This document shows, in pieces, positions 16,966 to 26,981 of a stretch of DNA of 64,000 nucleotides (positions are counted from its first letter, which is position 1; each line of letters opens with the position of its first letter). Source of the stretch: an uncultured Bacteroidales bacterium (GTDB lineage: Bacteria; Bacteroidota; Bacteroidia; Bacteroidales; CAIWKO01); the NCBI GenBank assembly GCA_903913285.1, contig CAIWKO010000010.1, positions 1 to 64,000 of the forward strand, in the 5' to 3' direction. The translations under genes were made by a program, and so were the position numbers. Under the pieces are notes generated by a model, which saw nothing but the letters and a program-made list of their open reading frames with translations, searched no databases and was not told where the DNA came from.

Positions 16966-17484
16966 ATGAAAACAAAAATATTAACTCTTTTATTTGTTTT
17001 TTTATTTATTACTTCTAATGCGCAAAAAACAAAATCTGGTATACCCTTATATTTGGGAGCAGGCTTCCAATATACTAGAATAGATCTAGATAAAAATGAT
17101 TTTAATACGTATGGTTATAAAATTGATTTAGGTTATGGAGACCATTTTAATACAAAATATCAAATGCAAATTTCTTCAACTAATTACTTTTTGGGAGTAG
17201 GACTTGGTTATCGTATTTTAAGTAAAAAACCCATTAGATTTCAACCCTTGATAGGTTTTGTAGGAGGTGTTACTCATTTTAAATATACAGGCAAATTTTG
17301 CTTTACCATTTTGCCGGAAATTTCTTTAGACTACTTTATATTTTCAAAATTTGCAATAGGACTCTATGTTGACAAATCCTTTATCTTTTCTGAAAAGGCA
17401 TTAATAAATTATCAAAATGAAATTAGTAGAATGCACGGAGATTTTGGAACAGGCATAATTTTGAAATTATATATTTTTCAATGA
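16966..17484 (+). CDS. Outer membrane beta-barrel-like exported protein
   Basis: Signal peptide MKTKILTLLFVFLFITSNAQ; alternating aromatic pattern. Confidence 0.65.
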   Translation: MKTKILTLLFVFLFITSNAQKTKSGIPLYLGAGFQYTRIDLDKNDFNTYGYKIDLGYGDHFNTKYQMQISSTNYFLGVGLGYRILSKKPIRFQPLIGFVGGVTHFKYTGKFCFTILPEISLDYFIFSKFAIGLYVDKSFIFSEKALINYQNEISRMHGDFGTGIILKLYIFQ

Positions 17485-17526
17485 TAAAGTTATATAGTTA
17501 TCAATAATCAGATAAATATTAATTCC

Positions 17527-18372
17527 ATGAAAAAAATACTTTGTATAATTTTACTTTTCTTGATAGTATTTATATCTTTTGGTCAAACCAAAGAAATTGA
17601 AAAAGCTATTGCAAATAATGATTATCATGATTATAAATATACAGTTAAATATAAAAACAGTAAATTGATTGAACCTCAAAAATTAATTAAATGGTTTAAT
17701 AACAATAAAGCCATTTATTATTTGATTGATTATCAAACAGAGTCAGTTTGGTTTGCAGGTACAAATAGAAATTTAATAAGCTCTTTTTCTTTTGTTAAAG
17801 TTAGTGATCTTGCTACTTACAATAATATCCAAGCAGAAAAAATCAGACGAGATGCTGAAGCAGCTCAGATAAAAGCCTCAAATGCAGATGCAAATTTTAT
17901 TGGGGCTGCTATTTTACTTGGTCTTGCTGTAAAGGCAGTTTATAGTCTTGCAAGTGAAGCTGGTTCTTCCTCATCGAGTAATAGTAATTATTCCTCAAGT
18001 CATTCTTCAAATTCTTCATCATCTAGTAATGAAGGCGCTTTTGTAATATCAAAGAATGGTATGGATGTTCAAATAGAAAGTGATAATATAGGCATTCATA
18101 ATATGGCATTTGTTTATGTTAAAACAAAGTGTGAATGTGAAAAACCAATAGTGACTGCGACAGATAAAAACGGTAAAACAGAAACAGATTTTGGTGATGG
18201 TTTTGACAAAGATGTATTGCCAATTATTATTGAGGTTTCTTATAGGGTATCATGTTGTACTACTGATATTCTTTATAATTCAATGAATGATAACCCATAT
18301 AAAATTATTAGTGCTTCTATCAAAATAACAAAGGCTGGTTCTTGGAGAATTGAAACTTCCGAAAAATTATAA
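17527..18372 (+). CDS. Exported hypothetical protein with Ser/Asn-rich linker
   Basis: Signal peptide MKKILCIILLFLIVFISFGQ; SSSSNSNYSSSHSSNSSSSS linker. Confidence 0.65.
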   Translation: MKKILCIILLFLIVFISFGQTKEIEKAIANNDYHDYKYTVKYKNSKLIEPQKLIKWFNNNKAIYYLIDYQTESVWFAGTNRNLISSFSFVKVSDLATYNNIQAEKIRRDAEAAQIKASNADANFIGAAILLGLAVKAVYSLASEAGSSSSSNSNYSSSHSSNSSSSSNEGAFVISKNGMDVQIESDNIGIHNMAFVYVKTKCECEKPIVTATDKNGKTETDFGDGFDKDVLPIIIEVSYRVSCCTTDILYNSMNDNPYKIISASIKITKAGSWRIETSEKL

Positions 18373-18390
18373 ATTTATTCCAGCAATAAA

Positions 18391-19065
18391 ATGTCTTTAT
18401 CCTTTTTCAAATTTTTTTTTATTATTATTATTTTATTTTTCTTCTCTTGCCACTCTAATATTAAAAAGCCTAATACCGTATTAAATAAAACCGATACAAC
18501 AGTCTCTTTTAAGGATACAAACATAGACAGATATACTTCGGAAAAAGTTTATGCATTGTGCCAGAATAAAAGCGGGAATTTATCGGACGAACTTATTGAG
18601 AAGATTTGCAATTTAAAAATTGCGCATGAAGCTACCCGAAAAATTGATAAGATCTATACAAGCGGGCGGGAGTTAAAAACATCTGCTTTCCGGAAATTGT
18701 TTTTCAGAAAATATACGGATGGAAGTGGCATTCAGGCAGGCTTTCTGTACAATTTTGCCGGAGCGGATTATTATTTTGAAGTAGAGTGGTTTACTTTATT
18801 GGGCAATAAAGATGTTGTTTCTGTTTTCAATTACAGTGATGATCCTGAAGGCAGATGGAGCGGAGAAATAGTTGTAATACTATCAAAAGATGAAGAGAAC
18901 CATTATTACACGGATATTTTAACGGAAGATTGCGGACAACTATCGTGCGAAATGGGTTTCTTGTATGAGGAAGATTCTGTTTATAAAGAGCAATTCAAGC
19001 AAGTTAAGAGCTATGGAGATTTTGTAAAGAATTATAAGAATATAAAAAAGAAAATACAGAAATAG
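18391..19065 (+). CDS. Putative lipoprotein, hypothetical
   Basis: N-terminal hydrophobic stretch followed by FFSCHSN lipobox-like Cys. Confidence 0.6.
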   Translation: MSLSFFKFFFIIIILFFFSCHSNIKKPNTVLNKTDTTVSFKDTNIDRYTSEKVYALCQNKSGNLSDELIEKICNLKIAHEATRKIDKIYTSGRELKTSAFRKLFFRKYTDGSGIQAGFLYNFAGADYYFEVEWFTLLGNKDVVSVFNYSDDPEGRWSGEIVVILSKDEENHYYTDILTEDCGQLSCEMGFLYEEDSVYKEQFKQVKSYGDFVKNYKNIKKKIQK

Positions 19066-19075
19066 GTAGTTGGGT

Positions 19076-19168
19076 ATGAAATTCTATAAAATTTTCCTGT
19101 GCTGTTTAATTTCTATTTGCTTTATCATTACCGTTGTTCTGACATTTTTATATTTTAAAATAGTTTAG
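19076..19168 (+). CDS. 30-aa single-TM microprotein (not in ORF track)
   Basis: ATG at 19076: MKFYKIFLCCLISICFIITVVLTFLYFKIV*, 10 nt after the previous stop and 25 nt before a terminator. Confidence 0.5.
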   Translation: MKFYKIFLCCLISICFIITVVLTFLYFKIV

Positions 19169-19192
19169 GTTCAAATTGAAATAAAAAAGAAA

Positions 19193-19222
19193 AGGCCCGC
19201 CCTACCCTGCGGGCTTTTTTTA
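19193..19222 (+). terminator. Rho-independent terminator
   Basis: GCCCGC-CCTACCCT-GCGGGC-TTTTTTT. Confidence 0.85.
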
Positions 19223-19291
19223 TTTTGTACTCATTTATGAAATTTTCTATTCCCAATTTATTTTCTTATTTTTGTATTAAATTTAAAAGCT

Positions 19292-19540
19292 ATGAATATT
19301 GCTGAATTGAAAATAAAAATATTCCGTCAGGTTGATTCATTAGATTCAAACAAACTGGAGGAATTTTATGGCCTTATGCTAAATTATTTCAAAAGTAAAA
19401 AAGATATAGACGAATGGATAGGCGTTACTGAAGACGAAAAACTTGGAATAGAAGCTGCCATAAAAGAATTGGATTCGGGAAAAGGAATTCCGCATACTCA
19501 GGTGATGCATAATTTCAGAAAAAAATATTCACATGATTAA
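19292..19540 (+). CDS. Type II toxin-antitoxin antitoxin-like protein
   Basis: 82 aa; overlaps the start of a RelE/ParE-like toxin fragment (ATGATTAA). Confidence 0.6.
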   Translation: MNIAELKIKIFRQVDSLDSNKLEEFYGLMLNYFKSKKDIDEWIGVTEDEKLGIEAAIKELDSGKGIPHTQVMHNFRKKYSHD

Positions 19541-19583
19541 GCAGGTTATTTGGTCGCCTCTTTCGGAGAAAGTTTCAAATTAG
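19533..19583 (+). pseudogene. Truncated RelE/ParE-family toxin N-terminus
   Basis: MIKQVIWSPLSEKVSN*; resembles RelE/ParE toxin N-termini, then stop. Confidence 0.6.
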
Positions 19584-19712
19584 GAAGTCCGAATTGATGG
19601 CTCATAACTAATAGCATTCCTATAGTCTAAAAGTCTAAAGTCTACATCAATCTAATCACCAATCGCTAATCACCAATCGCACTTCTAAATTCTCACTTCT
19701 GAATTCTGCCCC

Positions 19713-22085
19713 TTAGAAATTCACCTTCACGCTCAATATAGGCAGCAGCAGCAGGTCGTAGTCGTATTTGATGGCGCCGGTGTAGGGCTCGTATTTCATG
19801 CCGATGATGCTTTTTTGGTTGGTGAGGTTGTTGAGGTCGAGCGAAAAGATCCACGATGAGCGGCGGCGGTTGTATTTGAAATTAACGCCCAGATCGAGGT
19901 TATACACGTCGGGGGTTTTGAGGGTGAAATTTTCGTTGGTATCCATCACGGCCGCGCCCGCCAGGTTGGAAGCCACGAGGTCGATGGCCTGATAGCGCAG
20001 CCCGCCGCGATACAGAAAGCGGGTGTTGATGCCCAGGGTTTTGTTTTTCTTTTTGCCGAAGGTCCATTCTTTGCCCGCCAGCGCGTTGAAGATATAGTTG
20101 CCGTTGAAGGTGGTGTTGTAGGTGCGTCCGTCGGCGGGAGTGTAGCGCGAATCGTAGACAGAACCCGTTATCATGAAATAATACGACTTGGTGTAGTAGC
20201 GTTCGAAGGTGATGTCCATGCCGAGGTTGCGCCCCGTGCCCGCGTTGCTGAGCGGTATGGTGACAAAGCCATAGCGCAGGTTGATGACCGAGAACTGCGC
20301 GTTGGCGCCCATGCCCGAAGGGATGTTGAACAGATACTGATAGTAGGCTTCGATGCGGAAATGAAAGTTTTCGGTGAAAGAATAATCGTAGCCCAGCACG
20401 GTGTGGAAGGATTTGGAGAGGCCGAGGTTCCTGTTGGGCTGAGCATCGACACCCGCGAGGGGGATGTTGGTGAGATAGATGGAAAGGGGTTCGATGCGCG
20501 AATGGAGGCCGAGACCCATGCTGAGCGATTGTTTTTCGTCCAACTGCCAGATGAAACCCAGGCGGGGTTCGATGGCCTGATCGCCGTTGAGGAAAAGGCG
20601 GATATAGTTGAGGCCCGAATTCATGGTCCATTTGTCGTTGATGCGGTATTTCCATTCGATGAAACTCTGCAGCACATAAGTGTTTCCCTTGTTGTTGAAC
20701 ACCTGCCGGTTTTGCTCCAGATCGAAATCGTAGCCGGAGGAATTGAGTTTATAGAATTCGGCGCTGAAGATGGCACCTGCCTTGAGGGTGTGGTTGGAGT
20801 TGAATTTATGGTTGACGGTGAAAGCCCCGCGGAGGGTGGTGTAGTTGAGGTCTTCGTTGTAGATGTTATGGTCGTTGAAGTGGAAGTCCATGGTGTCGTT
20901 GGTCATTTTGTTGTCGGAGCCCATGGCAGCGACGACGGTATGGAAAGAAGTTTTTTTGTTGCGGCAGGGAAAGGTGTTGGTGATGCCGGCTATCCACATA
21001 TAGCCCTGGTCGTATTCTTCGAAGCGCTGGGTTTTGTCGAGCAAAGTGAGCGAATCTTTGGTTGCTTTGGTTCCCGAACTGCTTTGGCCCATGATGCCGA
21101 AAATGGTGGTGTGGCCCAGCTTGCTCGAGGGCATAGAAATGTTGAAGGTTAGGTCCTGAAATTTGGGGATGATGTTTTCGGTTGAAACTTTGATGCCAAC
21201 AGCATTGAGCATAGCAAAGGTAGAATAGCGATAGTTGACCAGAAAGGAGGATTCGCGTTTTTTATACAAAGGACCTTCGATGCAGGCTTCGGTACCGATA
21301 ACGCTTGCCGCGACGGATGCCTGCACATATTGGTCGCTGCCCTTGCGCAGGTTAAGATCGAACACTCCCGACAAGGCATTGCCGTATTCGGCGGGAAAAG
21401 CGCTGGTGAAGAAATCGGAGTTGCCAATAACATTGGAACTGAGCATGCACACGCCACCACCCGTGGCGCCTTCGTCTTCCTGAAAATGGTTGGGATTGGG
21501 AATTTCGATGCCCTCTACCCTCCACAGCAGTCCGCGGGGCGAATTGCCGCGCACCACTATCTCGTTGTTGTCGGCAGAAGTGGCAGCCACACCTGCATAA
21601 GCCTGCGCCATGCGCGAAGGGTCGGTGAAGCCTCCTGCAAAACGCTGCGCCTCTTCGATGCTGAACGAACGCGCACTGATGGATGCCATCGGGTTGAGCG
21701 CTTTATCCTTGTCGATCTTGGCCACGATGATAACCCCCGTGAGGTTTTGAACCTCTTCGGTGAGCTGCAGGTTGAGCGAGATGTCTTCTTCGGAAGTTAC
21801 GAGTACATTTTCGAGCAAAAGGTCTTCGTAGCCGATGAAACTTACTTTGATGTTCTGACGACCCACGGGCACTTTATCGATGGAGAAATAGCCCGACGAA
21901 TCGGTGGAGGCACCATAAAACTTAGCCGAATCGACAATAACCACCGAGGCTCCCCACAATGGGGCCTTTGAATCTTTGTCGACCACTTTGCCCTTGACGG
22001 TTTGAAAAGCATCTTCGTTATTTTCCTGAGCATAACAAAAGAAAACGGAGCAGAAAAACAAAACGAAGAGGATGAAGTGCTTCAT
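19713..22085 (-). CDS. TonB-dependent receptor with carboxypeptidase-regulatory-like domain
   Basis: GKVVDKDSKAPLWGASVVI...VSFIGYED domain followed by plug and barrel. Confidence 0.92.
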   Translation of the reverse strand: MKHFILFVLFFCSVFFCYAQENNEDAFQTVKGKVVDKDSKAPLWGASVVIVDSAKFYGASTDSSGYFSIDKVPVGRQNIKVSFIGYEDLLLENVLVTSEEDISLNLQLTEEVQNLTGVIIVAKIDKDKALNPMASISARSFSIEEAQRFAGGFTDPSRMAQAYAGVAATSADNNEIVVRGNSPRGLLWRVEGIEIPNPNHFQEDEGATGGGVCMLSSNVIGNSDFFTSAFPAEYGNALSGVFDLNLRKGSDQYVQASVAASVIGTEACIEGPLYKKRESSFLVNYRYSTFAMLNAVGIKVSTENIIPKFQDLTFNISMPSSKLGHTTIFGIMGQSSSGTKATKDSLTLLDKTQRFEEYDQGYMWIAGITNTFPCRNKKTSFHTVVAAMGSDNKMTNDTMDFHFNDHNIYNEDLNYTTLRGAFTVNHKFNSNHTLKAGAIFSAEFYKLNSSGYDFDLEQNRQVFNNKGNTYVLQSFIEWKYRINDKWTMNSGLNYIRLFLNGDQAIEPRLGFIWQLDEKQSLSMGLGLHSRIEPLSIYLTNIPLAGVDAQPNRNLGLSKSFHTVLGYDYSFTENFHFRIEAYYQYLFNIPSGMGANAQFSVINLRYGFVTIPLSNAGTGRNLGMDITFERYYTKSYYFMITGSVYDSRYTPADGRTYNTTFNGNYIFNALAGKEWTFGKKKNKTLGINTRFLYRGGLRYQAIDLVASNLAGAAVMDTNENFTLKTPDVYNLDLGVNFKYNRRRSSWIFSLDLNNLTNQKSIIGMKYEPYTGAIKYDYDLLLLPILSVKVNF

Positions 22086-22183
22086 GAGGCTAAATTAATA
22101 CAACATGCATTTTGGTTGCGTTTACAAAAATAAACAAACGACACAATTAGTAGAATTGTTTTTTGAAAAGGAATAAAAAAGTT

Positions 22184-24040
22184 CTAATTATTAATTTTCA
22201 GATAGTCTTCGAACAAGGTTTCGAGGTAGGCTTTTCCGTATTCGAGGATGTGTTTGTCGACTGTATCGGCGACATTGTTTTTGCGATACACCACCTGTTT
22301 CAGGTCGTGGTCGAAGACGAGAGTCTGTTGAGGAGTGATGATGCCGAAGCCGTTGTCGAAAGTATAAAAAGCAAAACCCGGGGCATATTTATTGAAAAGG
22401 TTGTTGCTTTTGGCGAATTCTTTGGACGGGATATTCAACTGCGACAGCAGCAAGGCAGGCAAATCGGTTTGAGAGCCGATGGTGGATATCTGTTTTCCGC
22501 GATATTCGGGTTTGAGAACGTTGCCATAGAATATAAGGGGAACATGGTGGCGTTCGGGGTCGTTGGCAGCGCGGGCCCTTGGATAGGAATGGGCATGGTC
22601 GGAAGTTATGATGAACAGCGTATTGTTGAACCAGGGTTGGGAGGCTGCCTGCTGCAGATAATCGTAGATGCATTTATCGGTGTAATGGGCCGTGTTTTTA
22701 TAAAAGTCAGCACGGTCGTTACCTTTAAACACTTTCTCCACATCCGCATCAAAAGGTTCGTGGTTGGTGCTGGTCATGATGATTGAAAAGAAGGGCTGTT
22801 TGTCGTTGGCGGATTCTTTCAGCTGGCTTGCAAAGAGTTCATCATCATAGGAGCCCCAATCGGTTTTTTTGTGCCAGGGATATGAAGTTTTATCCAGTAT
22901 CTTCGAGAATCCTGAAAGTTTGAGAAATGCATCGGTGTTTGCAAATTCTATCTCGCCCGAATAATAATAATTTTCGGAATACCCATTCTGGCCAAGTATT
23001 TTGGGCATATTATCCAGCTTGTCGAATTTACCGAACTTTCGCAAAATGGTGGTTTTGGGTTGTGCGGGGAATCCGCATAAGAGTGCTATCAAACCCTGTT
23101 CGGTACGAAAACCGCTGGCATAAAAATCGGAAAACCACAGCGAATTTTTGGTCAGGCTGTCGAGATGGGGCATGATGCCGGGTTCGCCGCCGAGTTTGGT
23201 CATGCATTCGGCGCTCACGCTTTCCATTAGGATGAGTACAATGTTGGGATGCGGAACCGTGAGTATGTGTTCACAGGTATCTTTTTCTGTTTTGTGCATG
23301 CTGTTAGTTATAGCCCGTGCCTTTTCCAGTTCGAAATATTTGTAGGGATTTTCCTTTTCATCGGGAGAAACAAATATCTCCATAAAATTCCAGAAACCAT
23401 TCAAGGCAGCATTATTCAAGACAGGATATTTTGAATAGTAAACCCAACTCTTGTTGATCGGATACATCTGGAATCCGCCGCGCATACCTATAATAAGAGC
23501 AAAAATGATGATGGGCGGAAAAATAATCATATAAGGTATCTTTATCTTTCCAGTAAGGTCGATCCTTATGATTTTTCGGTAGGAATAGAATAACACCAGA
23601 CATTCGGCAATTAGTACCAGAAAGAATAGCCAGACAGGACCTGCTTTAAGGGCATCGAAAGACTCTTTCGGATAAGCCATATATGAAACAGCTTTGCTGT
23701 TTAGTTTGGAGCCCCAGACCGAATATATGCCCGTATCGATCAGCGGAATCAGTATACAGAAAAAAATCAAGATATAGTTTACGACATGTATGGATGTTGT
23801 AATTATTTTTTTTCTTTTTAAAAAGAACGAAATAATTATCAGAAGTATCGGAATGCTGATGAGAAAAGAGGTTGCCGCCAGATCCATTGCCAAAGCATAA
23901 TAATAAGACGACAGTATCTCTGCAAAAGTTGCCGGTTTTAGTTCGGTGTGGTTATAGAGCATGAAAATAGTATGCTGCAAGGCAAACAACAGCATCCAGA
24001 ACACCAGCAGTTTTAAGATAATAAAAAGTATCTTTTTCAC
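22184..24040 (-). CDS. LTA synthase-family sulfatase-fold membrane protein
   Basis: N-terminal TMs; NIVLILMESVSAECM, SDFYASGFRTEQG, FIITSDHAHSY. Confidence 0.88.
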   Translation of the reverse strand: MKKILFIILKLLVFWMLLFALQHTIFMLYNHTELKPATFAEILSSYYYALAMDLAATSFLISIPILLIIISFFLKRKKIITTSIHVVNYILIFFCILIPLIDTGIYSVWGSKLNSKAVSYMAYPKESFDALKAGPVWLFFLVLIAECLVLFYSYRKIIRIDLTGKIKIPYMIIFPPIIIFALIIGMRGGFQMYPINKSWVYYSKYPVLNNAALNGFWNFMEIFVSPDEKENPYKYFELEKARAITNSMHKTEKDTCEHILTVPHPNIVLILMESVSAECMTKLGGEPGIMPHLDSLTKNSLWFSDFYASGFRTEQGLIALLCGFPAQPKTTILRKFGKFDKLDNMPKILGQNGYSENYYYSGEIEFANTDAFLKLSGFSKILDKTSYPWHKKTDWGSYDDELFASQLKESANDKQPFFSIIMTSTNHEPFDADVEKVFKGNDRADFYKNTAHYTDKCIYDYLQQAASQPWFNNTLFIITSDHAHSYPRARAANDPERHHVPLIFYGNVLKPEYRGKQISTIGSQTDLPALLLSQLNIPSKEFAKSNNLFNKYAPGFAFYTFDNGFGIITPQQTLVFDHDLKQVVYRKNNVADTVDKHILEYGKAYLETLFEDYLKINN

Positions 24041-24058
24041 GGCAGTTGCAGATTCTAA

Positions 24059-25333
24059 TTAAATAATCATACCCGCACCCAGAGTTTCGTTGGTGGCCTC
24101 GTCGATGAGAATAATGCTTCCGGTGATGCGGTTCATTTTATATTTATCGAAGAAGAAAGGCTGGGTGGTGCGAATAGAAACGCGTGCAATATCGTTTAGC
24201 CCAACACTTTTATCGGTTTCGTTACGATGCAGGGTATCTATATCAACTTTATAACGAATGTCTTTGATGACGCAACGAGCATCTTTGGTGGTATGTTTTA
24301 TGGCATATTTACCGCCGTTCACCAGTTTCTTTTCGTTCATCCAGCAAAGCATCACATCAAAATCCTGACCTATCATGGGAAGGTTGTTTTCGCGCACGAT
24401 CATGTCGCCGCGACTGATGTCGATATCGTCGTCGAGCAAAATGGTGACCGACATGGGCGAAAAAGCTTCTTCCACCGGCCCGTCGAAGGAATCGATTTCT
24501 TTAATGGTTGTTGAAAAACCCGAAGGTAATATCAACACTTTGTCGCCTTTTTTAAAGATGCCGCTTGCCACACGACCCGCATAACCTCGATAATCGTGAA
24601 ACTCGTCGTTATATGGACGAATGACATATTGAACGGGGAAACGGCAATCGACAAGATTTTCGTCGCTGCTGATATGAATGGTTTCGAGCAGGTGTAACAA
24701 AGGACCGTCTTTATACCAGGGCATATTTTCGGAAGAAGTCACCACATTGTCGCCTTTCAGCGCACTGATTGGAATGAACCGGATATCGTGAACCTCGAGT
24801 TTGGTGGCAAAATTTGTGAAATCCTTTTTTATTTGTTCGAAGACGTTCTCGGCATAATCGACCAAGTCCATCTTGTTGACACAAACGACCACATGAGGAA
24901 TTTTCAATAAAGAAGCAATGAATGAGTGCCGGCGTGATTGTTCGATAACGCCTTTGCGGGCATCGATGAGTATCAGCGCCAGATTGGCCGTTGAGGCCCC
25001 TGTGACCATATTGCGTGTATATTGAATATGTCCGGGGGTGTCTGCAATTATAAATTTGCGTTTTGGAGTGGCAAAATAGCGATAGGCCACATCGATGGTG
25101 ATACCCTGTTCGCGCTCGGCACGCAAGCCGTCGGTGAGCAAGGCCAGATTGACATGTGTTTCGCCGCGTTGTTCGCTGGCTTGCTTAATGGCATTATATT
25201 GGTCTTCAAAAATAGATTTAGAGTCGTAAAGTAAACGTCCTATCAGGGTGCTTTTGCCATCGTCGACACTTCCTGCAGTGGTAAACCGCAACAGTTCCAT
25301 ATCGAGATATCCGTCTTTTATATTTGTTGCCAT
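24059..25333 (-). CDS. cysN: Sulfate adenylyltransferase subunit 1 (GTPase)
   Basis: TTAGSVDDGKSTLIGRLLYDSK, DTPGHIQYTRNMVTGAS, NKMDL. Confidence 0.95.
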   Translation of the reverse strand: MATNIKDGYLDMELLRFTTAGSVDDGKSTLIGRLLYDSKSIFEDQYNAIKQASEQRGETHVNLALLTDGLRAEREQGITIDVAYRYFATPKRKFIIADTPGHIQYTRNMVTGASTANLALILIDARKGVIEQSRRHSFIASLLKIPHVVVCVNKMDLVDYAENVFEQIKKDFTNFATKLEVHDIRFIPISALKGDNVVTSSENMPWYKDGPLLHLLETIHISSDENLVDCRFPVQYVIRPYNDEFHDYRGYAGRVASGIFKKGDKVLILPSGFSTTIKEIDSFDGPVEEAFSPMSVTILLDDDIDISRGDMIVRENNLPMIGQDFDVMLCWMNEKKLVNGGKYAIKHTTKDARCVIKDIRYKVDIDTLHRNETDKSVGLNDIARVSIRTTQPFFFDKYKMNRITGSIILIDEATNETLGAGMII

Positions 25334-25363
25334 TTATTGGTGATTAATGATTGGTGATTTGAA

Positions 25364-26269
25364 CTAAAAGTATCCTTCTTTTTTTCGGTCTTCCATGGCA
25401 GCTTCCGAACGTTTATCGTCGATGCGGCTTCCACGCTCGGTCACTCTTGTGGCTGCCACCTCGGCTATGATATCTTCGAGACTCTTGGCATGTGAAAGTG
25501 TAGCTCCGGTGCAGGTCATATCGCCTATGGTTCTGAAACGGACGTGCATGTTTTCCACCTTTTCGGTGGGTCGCAGTTTCATGAAATCTGAAAAAGCATA
25601 CATCACCCCATCGCGAACAAAGCAATCGCGGTCGTGTGAAAAATATAAAGAAGGCATTTCAATTTGCTCATGATAAATGTATTGCCATACATCCATTTCG
25701 GTCCAATTGCTGAGTGGAAAAACCCTGAAATGTTCGCCAATTCGTTTTTTACCGTTAAACAGATTCCACAACTCGGGTCGTTGATTTTTGGGGTCCCATT
25801 GTCCGAATTCGTCGCGATGGGAAAAGAAACGTTCTTTAGCACGGGCTTTTTCTTCGTCGCGGCGGGCGCCTCCCATTGCCACATCGATCTTATTTTCTTC
25901 GATGGTATCGAGCAGGGTAATGGTTTGCAGCACATTCCGACTGGCATTGTACCCGGTTTCTTCCATCACGCGGCCTTTATCAATAGACTCCTGCACAGAA
26001 CCGACAATCAATCTGGCTCCGATCGTCTCAACAACTCTGTCGCGATATTCAAGTGTTTCAACAAAATTATGACCGGTGTCGATATGCATGAGTGGAAAAG
26101 GAATGCGGGAAGGCCAAAAAGCCTTGCGGGCGAGATGCAACATAACGATGGAATCTTTTCCGCCCGAAAACAGCAATGCCGGACGCTCGAACTGAGCGGC
26201 AACTTCGCGCAAAATAAAGACAGATTCTGCTTCGAGAAGTTTAATATGATTTAAATGATAGTTAACCAT
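25364..26269 (-). CDS. cysD: Sulfate adenylyltransferase subunit 2
   Basis: LLFSGGKDSIVMLHLA, HIDTGHNF, GGARRDEEKARAKER. Confidence 0.96.
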   Translation of the reverse strand: MVNYHLNHIKLLEAESVFILREVAAQFERPALLFSGGKDSIVMLHLARKAFWPSRIPFPLMHIDTGHNFVETLEYRDRVVETIGARLIVGSVQESIDKGRVMEETGYNASRNVLQTITLLDTIEENKIDVAMGGARRDEEKARAKERFFSHRDEFGQWDPKNQRPELWNLFNGKKRIGEHFRVFPLSNWTEMDVWQYIYHEQIEMPSLYFSHDRDCFVRDGVMYAFSDFMKLRPTEKVENMHVRFRTIGDMTCTGATLSHAKSLEDIIAEVAATRVTERGSRIDDKRSEAAMEDRKKEGYF

Positions 26270-26904
26270 TTTCTTTTTTGGTATCTGATTAGCGGCAAAA
26301 TTTGCCGCATTAAGTAACGTGCCGTTTTTTTAATGGACCATAAATCGGTGCGAAGTTCAATATCCGCATTTTCAGGAATCTCATAAGAGGAACCTATTCC
26401 TGTGAAATCTTTTATCATTCCCATACGGGCTTTTTTATATAATCCTTTAACATCGCGCTGTTCGCAAACTTCCAAAGGACAATTTACAAACACTTCGATG
26501 AAACGATCCTTCCCTATAATTTCTCTTGCCAAATCGCGCATGGCTTTCTGAGGAGAAATAAAACTGCAGATAACGATTAAACCATGGTCGACAAAAAGCC
26601 TAGCAATCTCGGCAGTACGACGAATATTTTCCATACGATCGGCATCTGAAAACCCCAGATCTTTATTGATTCCATTGCGAATTATATCACCATCGAAGGT
26701 TTTGGTAAAATACCCTTTGCGATGAATTTCCTTTTCAAGAGCAACCGCAATTGTTGTTTTACCTGCCCCCGACAAACCTGTCAACCAAATCACTTTCGGG
26801 TCCTGACGGACCAAAAAGCGTTTGCGATTTCGGCGTATATAGCTATTAAAATCGGTAAGTATCCGCATCTTCATCAATATTCCTCTTTCAGTTTCTGCGT
26901 GCAA
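26251..26904 (-). CDS. cysC: Adenylylsulfate kinase
   Basis: WLTGLSGAGKTT, FDGDIIRNGINKDLGFSDADRMENIRR. Confidence 0.95.
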   Translation of the reverse strand: MHAETERGILMKMRILTDFNSYIRRNRKRFLVRQDPKVIWLTGLSGAGKTTIAVALEKEIHRKGYFTKTFDGDIIRNGINKDLGFSDADRMENIRRTAEIARLFVDHGLIVICSFISPQKAMRDLAREIIGKDRFIEVFVNCPLEVCEQRDVKGLYKKARMGMIKDFTGIGSSYEIPENADIELRTDLWSIKKTARYLMRQILPLIRYQKRKWLTII

Positions 26905-26981
26905 AAGTATAAAATATTATTTACTTTTGTTGACAGCAATAATTCAACATTCCAATCACGACTCACAATTCTTCTTAAATC

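Noticed and set aside
19590-19710. Short direct repeats (aatcaccaatcgctaatcaccaatcgc, tctaaaagtctaaagtcta)
   Set aside because: Simple low-complexity spacer repeats of a kind also seen near 25335, 39340 and 44100; no further structure.
19900-21971. Long opposite-strand and alternate-frame ORFs (20361-21152 +, 21330-21971 +, 19900-20655 -)
   Set aside because: They overlap the well-supported TonB-dependent receptor in a GC-richer stretch with few stop codons; no recognisable domains.
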